From: Flavipsychrobacter stenotrophus
GTDB lineage: Bacteria; Bacteroidota; Bacteroidia; Chitinophagales; Chitinophagaceae
Direction: 5' to 3'
DNA length: 49,231 bases
Assembly: GCA_945902755.1 (NCBI GenBank)
Contig: CAMDNC010000002.1
Location: 1-49,231, forward strand
The position numbers and the translations under genes are program-made. Below the pieces are notes generated by a model that did not search any database, was not told the DNA's origin, and saw only the letters and a list, made by a program, of their open reading frames with translations. Below, in pieces: positions 1-5,989 of the stretch; the stretch's first letter is position 1, and each line of letters opens with the position of its first letter.

Positions 1-2
1 TA

Positions 3-326
3 GCTACTGTAGAAGTGCATATACCGCACGACTCTGCCGCTATAGCTGTGAACATAAACCCCGACCCGACTACCTACTGGCAAACGGACTACCGGTATTA
101 CAACCCTAGTACACTGGAGGAAATACCCGTACAACACCTATGGGGCACGTACAAAAATGCTACACGAGCAGATAAACTGATGCGTATGAACTATGACATA
201 CATGTAGGTGCTATGCTGGGTTTGCCGGGCAAGGTGCTGGCATGTTTGGCTAGTTTACTGATAGCTTCGCTGCCGGTGACAGGTACCCTGATATGGTGGG
301 GCCGACGCAACAAAAAGCGGGGCTGA
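3..326 (+). CDS. PepSY-associated membrane protein, C-terminal fragment
   Basis: The reading frame is open from the left edge, so this is the 3' end of a longer gene, and the GTG at 15 is not a real start. The last ~45 residues have the pattern typical of the final membrane helix of PepSY/PiuB-like proteins: an IHVGAMLGLPGK stretch, a hydrophobic segment (VLACLASLLIASLPVTGTLIW), then a short basic tail WWGRRNKKRG. Family members are multi-pass inner-membrane proteins, often near siderophore or iron uptake genes and proposed to reduce or handle iron; the neighbours here do not test that. Assignment rests on the tail motif only, because the PepSY domains would lie outside the window. Confidence 0.72.
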   Translation, partial: ATVEVHIPHDSAAIAVNINPDPTTYWQTDYRYYNPSTLEEIPVQHLWGTYKNATRADKLMRMNYDIHVGAMLGLPGKVLACLASLLIASLPVTGTLIWWGRRNKKRG

Positions 327-360
327 GGTAATATTGGATTTGTTCGTTTTTTCCGGATTT

Positions 361-739
361 TCCGGTTGTTTTCCGGTTGTTTTCCTACGGTTTTTGGGGG
401 TGTAAGTGGTTGAATATCAATGGTAGTCAGTTCTGGTGGTTTGTTGGTGTTTCATAGGGGTTATGATGTGGTGGGCACATAGTAGACAATGTGTGGGTGG
501 CAGTGATTAAGGTATCCACATTTTGAGCTGTGGATTTGTAGCAAGTGATGGTGGCTATATAGATTACTTTTCGCTTGAAAGCCGTGCTGTAGGAACGTCA
601 AAAGCTGAAAAAGCAGGGAGGGGCGACCATAACCTGAATACTAGGTTGAGCAAGCGCGACACTTGTAGCAATGAGCAGCGTGACGCTTGGACGAGATGAC
701 CCGAAAAATCGATGTGAACGACGTGGGCAAATGGGATAC
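361..739 (+). repeat. Composite intergenic repeat, left copy
   Basis: The gap between the PepSY gene and the fasciclin terminator holds no convincing gene. It carries three modules found in the same order and orientation at 3796-4256: a TCCGG-rich block with CCTACGG (361-390) leading to a TATCAAT block (409-429); a 38-nt block around TATCCACATTTTGAGCTG (498-535) that differs from 4102-4142 by about one substitution and two one-base indels; and a block with CAGCGTGACGCT, GGACGAG and GATG (675-739). Origin unknown. Confidence 0.6.
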
Positions 740-750
740 TTAACGGTGAT

Positions 751-792
751 AATAAAAAAAATAATCATGGAAGCTAATAGCGTCCATGATTA
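751..792 (-). terminator. Rho-independent terminator of the fasciclin gene
   Basis: A perfect 10-bp stem (762-771 with 783-792, TAATCATGGA) is followed on the minus strand by a T-rich run (rc of 751-761). It sits about 40 nt after the fasciclin stop codon. Confidence 0.75.
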
Positions 793-833
793 CTATTGTC
801 GTTCTCGAATACTTAGTACTTTTTTGCAGCTAA

Positions 834-1349
834 TTATTCTGGTAAGAGAACGCTGTTAATGACATGGATCACGCCATTGCTTGCTTCTAAGTCTGTTGCT
901 GTCACTGTAGCTTTTCCGCCTTTTGCGTCAGTCAACACCACTTTACCTTTTACTACAGACGCTTTTAAATCACCGCCACCAACTGTTTTTAGTGTTACAG
1001 AACCATTTCCTTTTTTAATGGCTGCTAGCACCGCCTTAGCATCCAATTTGCCGGCAACTACGTGGTACGTAAGAATGCCTGATAGCGTTGCCTTGTTTTC
1101 TGGTTTCAGTAAAGTTGCTACTGTGCCAGCAGGTAATTTGTCGAATGCAGCATTAGTAGGTGCAAATACTGTAAATGGTCCTTTGCTTTTCAGCGTGCCA
1201 ACTAAATCTGCCGCTTTCACAGCAGCAACTAGAGTTGTATGATCTTTTGAAGAAGATGCAACATCAACGATGTCTTTTGATTGTGCCATAACATTGCTGG
1301 CAACAAAAGTGGCTGTTACAAACAGCGCGATTTTTTTAATTGTGTTCAT
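834..1349 (-). CDS. Secreted fasciclin-domain protein
   Basis: The 171-residue product starts with a signal peptide (MNTIKKIALFVTATFVASNVMAQ) and is otherwise a single fasciclin (FAS1) domain. Both family hallmarks are visible: the H1 region GPFTVFAPTNAAFDKLP and the YH motif in LSGILTYHVVAGKL; the end NGVIHVINSVLLP is the usual last strand. FAS1 domains act in adhesion or protein/ligand binding outside the cell; the specific partner is unknown. It is the third minus-strand gene after the rhodopsin and blh, 71 nt past blh, and has its own terminator downstream. Whether it is cotranscribed with the light cassette cannot be read from the sequence. Start chosen because the signal peptide begins at this ATG. 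Confidence 0.93.
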   Translation of the reverse strand: MNTIKKIALFVTATFVASNVMAQSKDIVDVASSSKDHTTLVAAVKAADLVGTLKSKGPFTVFAPTNAAFDKLPAGTVATLLKPENKATLSGILTYHVVAGKLDAKAVLAAIKKGNGSVTLKTVGGGDLKASVVKGKVVLTDAKGGKATVTATDLEASNGVIHVINSVLLPE

Positions 1350-1420
1350 TTTACTTATTTTAATTGATTTAAAAAACTCGTGATTATAGTTGTTACAAAT
1401 AATAATTACTGCTTATTTCG

Positions 1421-2395
1421 CTAGAGATTACTGATTCTTATTCTGTTATACATATCATGCATCACCATCATGTGCGGTGCAGTAAGTACTGCGAGACCCA
1501 GAAAAGGATAAATAACAAGAGAGCCACCTGTGAAAAAGAAACAACTAGCTACTCCAAATATTGCAATACCGCCGATAGCAATGGAGCTGTATAGAAACAT
1601 TTTCTGTGCTATTAACATTGGAGAAATACTTTCGTTTTTGCGCAGGTACTCTACAATATTTTTCAAGGAAAATAGGGAGTGCCAGGCGACAAAATAAAAT
1701 GTAAAACCAAGTAGCAAAGGCAAATTGAATAGTATAAACACCATACTAGCGAAGCCAATGAGAAAGCGATCCTTGCCTGAAAAGACTGATGCTCCGTTTT
1801 TGAACAAATACAAAAATAAACTAGTGAAAAATAACATTACTGAAAATGACATTAGATAATACCTTTTTTCAACCAGCCAGTCTACGAACAACTTGTTTTT
1901 TTGCATTACGTTGAATGGCTGAAGCAGTAGTTCCACTTCATCAAAATGGCTCAATAGTATTATAGAAATAATGAGTATACCATAGCTAGTGATCAACAAC
2001 TTGCCGAAGATTGAACTTACATTTACAAAGTTTAGATCAGTTTCTCCGAAATGATAAGCTGACAACAGAATAAACAAAATACCACCCACTAGAGGGAAAA
2101 ACCATAGCAACACCCCAAATGCGGCAAGCATACTTATGTAAACAACAAGGAAACGCAATTTCGAAAATGATTTTTTCTCTTCTTTGGCTGTTCTTCCTGC
2201 CACTAACAAATCTGCCGCGCCATGCGGTATGCCTAATAAAAGTATACCTGTAAAGAACAAATAATATTGGGTTTGCTCTGGTATGGGCAGAAAAAGTAGC
2301 TGAATGGTAACTGCGATGAATCCTACAATAAAAAATACAACACGTATCATACTAGTTATTTGCTTGGGTTGATTGGCTACGAAAACAGATACCAA
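1421..2395 (-). CDS. blh: Brp/Blh family beta-carotene 15,15'-dioxygenase
   Basis: This 324-residue multi-pass membrane protein carries the Brp/Blh motifs: GIPHGAADLL near residue 55, SAYHFGETDL near 113, FYFVAWHSLFSLKN and a C-terminal LTAPHMMVMHDMYN. The conserved histidines in these motifs are expected to bind the catalytic iron. Family members split beta-carotene into two retinal molecules, the chromophore of rhodopsins. The gene follows the rhodopsin gene on the same strand, with 78 nt between, which fits supply of retinal to that pump. No carotenoid synthesis genes (crtEBIY) are in the window, so beta-carotene must come from elsewhere in the genome. An internal ATG at residue 16 (MIRVVFF) is an equally good start, directly before the first membrane segment. 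Confidence 0.93.
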   Translation of the reverse strand: MVSVFVANQPKQITSMIRVVFFIVGFIAVTIQLLFLPIPEQTQYYLFFTGILLLGIPHGAADLLVAGRTAKEEKKSFSKLRFLVVYISMLAAFGVLLWFFPLVGGILFILLSAYHFGETDLNFVNVSSIFGKLLITSYGILIISIILLSHFDEVELLLQPFNVMQKNKLFVDWLVEKRYYLMSFSVMLFFTSLFLYLFKNGASVFSGKDRFLIGFASMVFILFNLPLLLGFTFYFVAWHSLFSLKNIVEYLRKNESISPMLIAQKMFLYSSIAIGGIAIFGVASCFFFTGGSLVIYPFLGLAVLTAPHMMVMHDMYNRIRISNL

Positions 2396-2434
2396 TCATT
2401 CGTACTGTGGTGTCAAGTACTCATTAACAGAAAT

Positions 2435-2467
2435 TTCAGTGCATCGTTGCTAGAACGATGCACTGAA
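2435..2467 (-). terminator. Hairpin between rhodopsin and blh
   Basis: A perfect 14-bp stem (2435-2448 with 2454-2467) with a 5-nt loop begins 6 nt after the rhodopsin stop codon. On the minus strand it is followed only by a weak T-rich stretch (ATTTCTGTT). It may be a partial terminator or a 3'-end stabilising hairpin that gives more rhodopsin than Blh mRNA. Confidence 0.6.
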
Positions 2468-2473
2468 CTCTTT

Positions 2474-3205
2474 CTACTCTGCTTTTTTATCGGACTGAGA
2501 TAAGGCATAAATAACAAGACCAAAGCCAATCTTATTCACCGCATCGCCTATGTTGTAGATGATGTCCATGGATAAGCCTGAAAATATCTTCATGCCGAAT
2601 AATCCACCTTCGGTACCAGCTATGTAGCCAATAGGATAGATCGCCCAACCTACTAGTACGAACCAAGCAAGTGCTCTGTTTGCTTTTGCCACTGCCGGAC
2701 CTGCGCTTTCAGCAAGTTTGGCCACCTCTCCAAACCAGATAAGGTATACGATGTAGAAATAACCTATAGAACTAACGAAGCCCCAAACCCAGCTTTGTTT
2801 TTCTGCTGGGAATATCGCTTCCCCGATATAACCGGTCACTAACATGAATACAGATGCTGCAATTAGTCTCCATAGTAAACCAATCTTTGCTCCTGCCTTT
2901 TTTGTAATCAGATAAAACTCAACACACATCAAAGGAACTGTAAGAATCCAATCAACATAACGGAAAAAAGTGGGTGATTCGTTAGTTGCCAGATTGTATT
3001 CCCTCATGTAGTAATAGTGAACAGCAGCAATAAAGGTGATTAAGCCTGATACCAAAACGGATGTGCGCCATTTTTTGTCGGTATTAGAAACTTCAAAAAA
3101 GAAAAACACAGATGCTGCCAGCATGGCCATGCAGCCTACAAAAAAAGTGAACGCAACATAATTGTTGTTAGCTATTGCGTGGATATCAAGAAACAATGAA
3201 TACAT
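2474..3205 (-). CDS. Proton-pumping rhodopsin (proteorhodopsin/xanthorhodopsin type)
   Basis: This 243-residue seven-helix protein shows the signature of helix C, RYVDWILTVPLMCVEF, with Asp85 (proton acceptor), Thr89 and Glu96 (donor): the DTE pattern of outward proton pumps. Helix G has DAVNK with Asp221 and the retinal-binding Lys225. His63 in AAVHYYYMRE matches the His that pairs with the acceptor in proteorhodopsins. Met93, eight residues after Asp85, occupies the tuning site where Leu/Met gives green and Gln gives blue absorption, so a green-absorbing pump is predicted. The NDQ (sodium) and NTQ (chloride) motifs are absent. The following gene makes retinal. The ATG is preceded by an A/T-rich leader without a Shine-Dalgarno sequence, as is normal in this phylum. 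Confidence 0.97.
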   Translation of the reverse strand: MYSLFLDIHAIANNNYVAFTFFVGCMAMLAASVFFFFEVSNTDKKWRTSVLVSGLITFIAAVHYYYMREYNLATNESPTFFRYVDWILTVPLMCVEFYLITKKAGAKIGLLWRLIAASVFMLVTGYIGEAIFPAEKQSWVWGFVSSIGYFYIVYLIWFGEVAKLAESAGPAVAKANRALAWFVLVGWAIYPIGYIAGTEGGLFGMKIFSGLSMDIIYNIGDAVNKIGFGLVIYALSQSDKKAE

Positions 3206-3433
3206 AACTTTTATTTTTAATTTTTATGAATAATAACTATTAGAAACAATTTTGATAAAAGACCAACTACACTGAAATCATACCTACTACTTCCTTTAAC
3301 CTGATTTCCCAAAAGCGATTATTGCATAATAAATCGGGATTTCACAGTTTCAGTGTTACAAACTATCTGGAGCCCGAATCATTGAAAAAACTCTATTCTT
3401 CATTTTGTTTAACTTTTTTCAGTAATTATTAAA

Positions 3434-3441
3434 CAAAGCTA
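3434..3441 (-). promoter_or_regulatory. Possible -7 box for the rhodopsin operon
   Basis: The minus strand reads TAGCTTTG, a full match to TAnnTTTG. No clear TTTG lies at -33, and the implied leader of about 220 nt is long, so this is only a candidate. Confidence 0.3.
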
Positions 3442-3612
3442 GTCTAACAATCTTTAGGAAATTATTTTATATAGTATACCGGTATCAATAAAACCTATAA
3501 AGTATCGTTTAGAAATCAATTGACAGTTTTTAATGGCAGACCTGCTAACGAGTTACAAATTGCAAGGTTGTGGTTTAGGTTCACATTTGGTTAATTGTTT
3601 ATTTCTGGTCTT

Positions 3613-3866
3613 GCCGGTTTATTGCCGGTGTTTACCTATGTTTTGATAGATAACTCGTTGATTATCAATACTATTCACTTTTCCGGTTTGCATGTGGTTT
3701 TTGTCTGAATCAGGATTTATAGGATTTTAAGATTTACAGGATGTGGGCTGTTTGGGTGGTGTGGGCTTATTGTCATATTTGGTTTATTGTTAATTTCCGG
3801 TTTGTTTCCGGTGTTTTCCTATGGTTTGGCGGTTAACTCGTTGATTATCAATACTATTCACTTTTC
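3613..3866 (+). repeat. Two ~71-bp direct repeat units, 183 bp apart
   Basis: Units 3613-3683 and 3796-3866 share a 33-bp perfect core (3651-3683 and 3834-3866, containing TTGATTATCAATACTATTC) and a less conserved first half built from CCGGTTT..CCGGTG and CCTATG. A third, more diverged unit is at 361-429. Confidence 0.85.
3713..3742 (+). repeat. Short-period GGATTT repeat
   Basis: Four GGATTT-like words are spaced about 9 nt apart (3713, 3722, 3731, 3739). Similar runs are familiar between genes in this phylum; function unknown. Confidence 0.45.
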
Positions 3867-4256
3867 TGATAGCCTTCGCATAAAGCTATGACTACTAAAA
3901 GGTTTGCATGTGTTTTTCTGGTGATAACGATGGTGTGGTGCTACCCACTTTTGGCTTGTGGGGGATTGTGGATGATGTGGTGTGCTGGTGGTGTAAAAAT
4001 GAGCTACTGACATTATGATGATTGGTTAATGGGTTTATGGATAAATAATATACGCTCTACTGATGCCGCAAAAAGTGCGCCAACTTATGCCAAAAAAGGT
4101 GTGGCAGTGATTAAGATATCCACATTTTGAGCTGTTGGATTTAATGCTCCATGGCTTCATTTTGCTTGCGCAAGTCAGCGTGACGCTGACTGAAAGTGAG
4201 GACGAGGCGAGACGCCTCGACCAGATGAGGAATGTGAGGCGGGTTGGGAGTATGGG
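3796..4256 (+). repeat. Composite intergenic repeat, right copy
   Basis: This region repeats, in the same order and direction, the modules at 361-739: the TCCGG/CCTATGG block (3796-3824), the TATCAAT block (3840-3860), a TGATGTGGTG word (3973-3982), the TATCCACATTTTGAGCTG block (4102-4142) and the CAGCGTGACGCT/GGACGAG/GATG block (4174-4256). It is longer than the left copy because extra sequence lies between the modules. Confidence 0.6.
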
Positions 4257-4391
4257 ACATTTGGTTACTTCGCCGGTCGGAAACTGGCAACCGTACCTGC
4301 CGTAGGCACAACCTACACCAAACAAGGGAAAGGATTGTATTCGTTGTTTGGGATGTGGATATTGGGGGAGAATGAGGGAAGCAATTTCATT

Positions 4392-4419
4392 TTTGTGATT
4401 TAGTTTTTATCTAACTTTG
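4392..4419 (+). promoter_or_regulatory. Promoter of the decayed toxin-antitoxin locus
   Basis: TTTG (4392-4395), a 16-nt spacer and TAACTTTG (4412-4419) match the Bacteroidota -33/-7 pattern. The first ATG of the antitoxin remnant lies 6 nt further on, so a leaderless mRNA is implied. Confidence 0.5.
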
Positions 4420-4424
4420 ACAAT

Positions 4425-4583
4425 ATGATGCACCTGCAATATATAGCTGATAAGTTTGGACATACTACAGGTGATGTTCCGGATTGGCAAATAGCGCTTG
4501 GTAAAGAAGAACTAAAAAACATTGCTGCCGGCAGTAGTGAAATTATGGACTGGGAAGCCTCTCAGCGACTGTTTAAAATGTAA
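4425..4583 (+). pseudogene. Antitoxin remnant (addiction-module type), internally deleted
   Basis: An open frame of 52 codons encodes MMHLQYIADKFGHTTG at the start and DVPDWQIALGKEELKNIAAG...MDWEASQRLF at the end. The first part resembles the N-terminus of Bacteroidota antitoxins (MxLQYISDxxGHTTG, normally followed by a V.IPI.EWE strand). The second resembles the C-terminal helix pair of short addiction-module components (P.WQ...V.E.L......DW.......). Here the two ends are fused directly, with roughly 20-30 residues apparently missing between them. A promoter-like sequence precedes it and a toxin remnant follows in the same frame. A functional mini-antitoxin cannot be excluded. The similarity is from memory of the family, not from a search. 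Confidence 0.5.
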
Positions 4584-4673
4584 TCATTTGATGGCTTTTT
4601 TGTTGTGGCTGAAAAAGCACAAAAAATAATAGTCATCAGAGTGCTTCACACTAGACGTATGCCAGTTTGGTAA
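4584..4673 (+). pseudogene. RelE/ParE toxin C-terminal remnant
   Basis: Directly after the antitoxin stop, in the same frame, 29 codons encode SFDGFFVVAEKAQKIIVIRV followed by LHTRRMPVW and a stop. This fits the last two strands of RelE/ParE-fold toxins, where a hydrophobic KI.I.RV strand is followed by LHTRR.M. An intact toxin has about 95-105 residues, so at least two thirds of the gene is missing and there is no start codon of its own. Placement right behind an antitoxin-like frame is what a type II locus would show after deletion. Confidence 0.55.
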
Positions 4674-4728
4674 GACTATTAAGTATGAGCACAATAAGTT
4701 GCAATGAGCTATGTACTAACCACCCCAG

Positions 4729-4761
4729 CCACAAAAACTGGCTTCGCCAATGTTTTTGTGG
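4729..4761. repeat. Long perfect inverted repeat (REP-like)
   Basis: CCACAAAAAC (4729-4738) pairs with GTTTTTGTGG (4752-4761), and inside it TGGC pairs with GCCA around a TTC loop, with a 2-nt bulge. No T-run follows on either strand, so it is not a standard terminator. The rest of 4762-4957 holds nothing recognisable. Confidence 0.6.
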
Positions 4762-4957
4762 CGTACCCTACTAAAAAAAGAGGGGAGTTACCTCATTATC
4801 TGCTCCAGTTTTTTTGTTGACTCATTAGGTTTTTTTTGTTGCGATGCGCTTCATAGGCAAAGCCGCTCACTGCCCTGCACGTACAAGAGCGCGACGCAAT
4901 GCCCGCTGATGGGTGTGCTGTGGCTGGGAGCAAAAATGAAAAAGTGTGAGTGTGGGT

Positions 4958-5833
4958 TTAAAGGATGTTGAGTATTTGTTCTTTGGCTTTTTCGAGTTCG
5001 TCTTTCATGTTGATGACGATTTGCTGAATTTCGGCATGATTGGCTTTGGAGCCGAGGGTGTTTATTTCTCTGCCTATTTCTTGTAGTATGAAGTTGAGCT
5101 TGCGGCCTATGGCTACATCGTTGTCGGAGATGGTATCGGTGAAGTAGCGGCAATGCTGGCGGAGGCGTATTTTTTCTTCGGAGAAGTCCATGCGCTCGAG
5201 GTAGTATATCATTTCTTGCTCGAAGCGGTTGCTGTCTATTTTTTCTTTGCCTACCATATCTTCTAACCACTGATTGATGCGGGTGCGGATGCGCTCTATG
5301 CGCTCGGTTTCGAAGGGTATTACTTTGTTGTGCAGTTCGTCTATGTTGGCTATGCGTAGCGATATGTCGCGTAGGAGTGCTTCGCCTTCCTGACGGCGGT
5401 GGAGCATGAGGTCTTCGGCTGCACGAACGATAACGTTTTTGACTTGTAGCCACTCTTCTTCGGGTAGTACGTCTTGGTCGGGGGCTACCACCTCGGGCAT
5501 ACGCATGATGGTGGAAATGATGTTATCGACTGGTACGCCGGCTTTTGCTGCTATCTGCTTCATGCCGTCGTAATAGAACATGGCGAGGTCGGTGTTGACC
5601 ACCATTGGTTTGGCGGCACCTTCTTGTTTGACACTGATAGAAAGGTCGATTGTGCCACGCATGAGCATGTTGGCAAGTAGGGAGCGAATGTCTAACTCAT
5701 AAGAGCGGAGAATGGGGGGAAGCTTGGTGTTGACATCGAACTGCTTGCCGTTGAGCGCTTTCAGTTCTACCACCACTTGTCTGTGATTGATGGTTTCTTC
5801 TGCCCTTCCAAATCCTGTCATTGAGTATAACAT
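4958..5833 (-). CDS. yicC: YicC/YloC family endoribonuclease
   Basis: The 291-residue product begins with the family's characteristic MLYSMTGFGRAE and ends with the DUF1732 region GRKLNFILQEIGREINTLGSKA followed by a predicted helix ELEKAKEQILNIL. The length equals the family norm (about 290). YicC/YloC proteins are stress-linked endoribonucleases that assemble as hexamers; in E. coli YicC affects decay of the small RNA RyhB. The substrate here is unknown. The gene is divergent from the EnvC-like gene with 156 nt between the starts. It is read away from the dcw cluster and has no obvious operon partner. Confidence 0.95.
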   Translation of the reverse strand: MLYSMTGFGRAEETINHRQVVVELKALNGKQFDVNTKLPPILRSYELDIRSLLANMLMRGTIDLSISVKQEGAAKPMVVNTDLAMFYYDGMKQIAAKAGVPVDNIISTIMRMPEVVAPDQDVLPEEEWLQVKNVIVRAAEDLMLHRRQEGEALLRDISLRIANIDELHNKVIPFETERIERIRTRINQWLEDMVGKEKIDSNRFEQEMIYYLERMDFSEEKIRLRQHCRYFTDTISDNDVAIGRKLNFILQEIGREINTLGSKANHAEIQQIVINMKDELEKAKEQILNIL

Positions 5834-5963
5834 GGCGATATCTGTGTTTTGATACAGGTTGCAAAGGTCGTAGAATTAGTAAGTACTGTAGCTGTTTTAT
5901 AAAAAAAGATTGTAAAATCATCTTAAAAGAAGAAAAAAGGGAAAAATGGGGGGTATAATTGGT

Positions 5964-5971
5964 TATTTTTG
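5964..5971 (+). promoter_or_regulatory. -7 box of the envC-like gene
   Basis: TATTTTTG fully matches TAnnTTTG and ends 18 nt before the ATG at 5990. The TTG at 5969, which would start a longer frame, lies inside this box and is therefore unlikely to be translated. Confidence 0.55.
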
Positions 5972-5989
5972 TCGGCACGTGACCCATTT

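Larger units (their letters stand above)
3206..4391. other. Long non-coding gap upstream of the rhodopsin
   Basis: About 1.2 kb with no credible coding sequence. It contains the putative rhodopsin leader (3206-3440), a duplicated TCCGG/TATCAAT unit (3613-3866), a GGATTT-type short-period stretch (3713-3742) and the right copy of the composite repeat (3796-4256). A minus-strand open frame at 4035-4325 falls in the repeat and shows no protein-like features. Confidence 0.6.

Noticed and set aside
504-524. TATCCACA words in the composite repeats (514-521, 4117-4124 region) as DnaA boxes
   Set aside because: They lack the leading TT of TTATCCACA (GTATCCACA and ATATCCACA) and are part of a repeated block; only the sites at 26639-26750 are full matches.
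671-859. 62-residue plus-strand open frame before the fasciclin gene
   Set aside because: It crosses the repeat and the terminator hairpin and runs into the fasciclin stop region; no recognisable sequence.
4035-4325. 96-residue minus-strand open frame in the gap left of the toxin-antitoxin remnant
   Set aside because: It lies in the right copy of the composite repeat, has no protein-like features, and the same frame is not kept in the left copy.
3206-4391. An insertion sequence or transposase remnant in the gap upstream of the rhodopsin
   Set aside because: No transposase-like peptide, no terminal inverted repeats and no target-site duplication could be found by eye.
4750-4971. 73-residue plus-strand open frame downstream of the palindrome
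   Set aside because: It begins inside the inverted repeat, overlaps the yicC 3' end and has a random-looking, Cys/Ser-rich composition.
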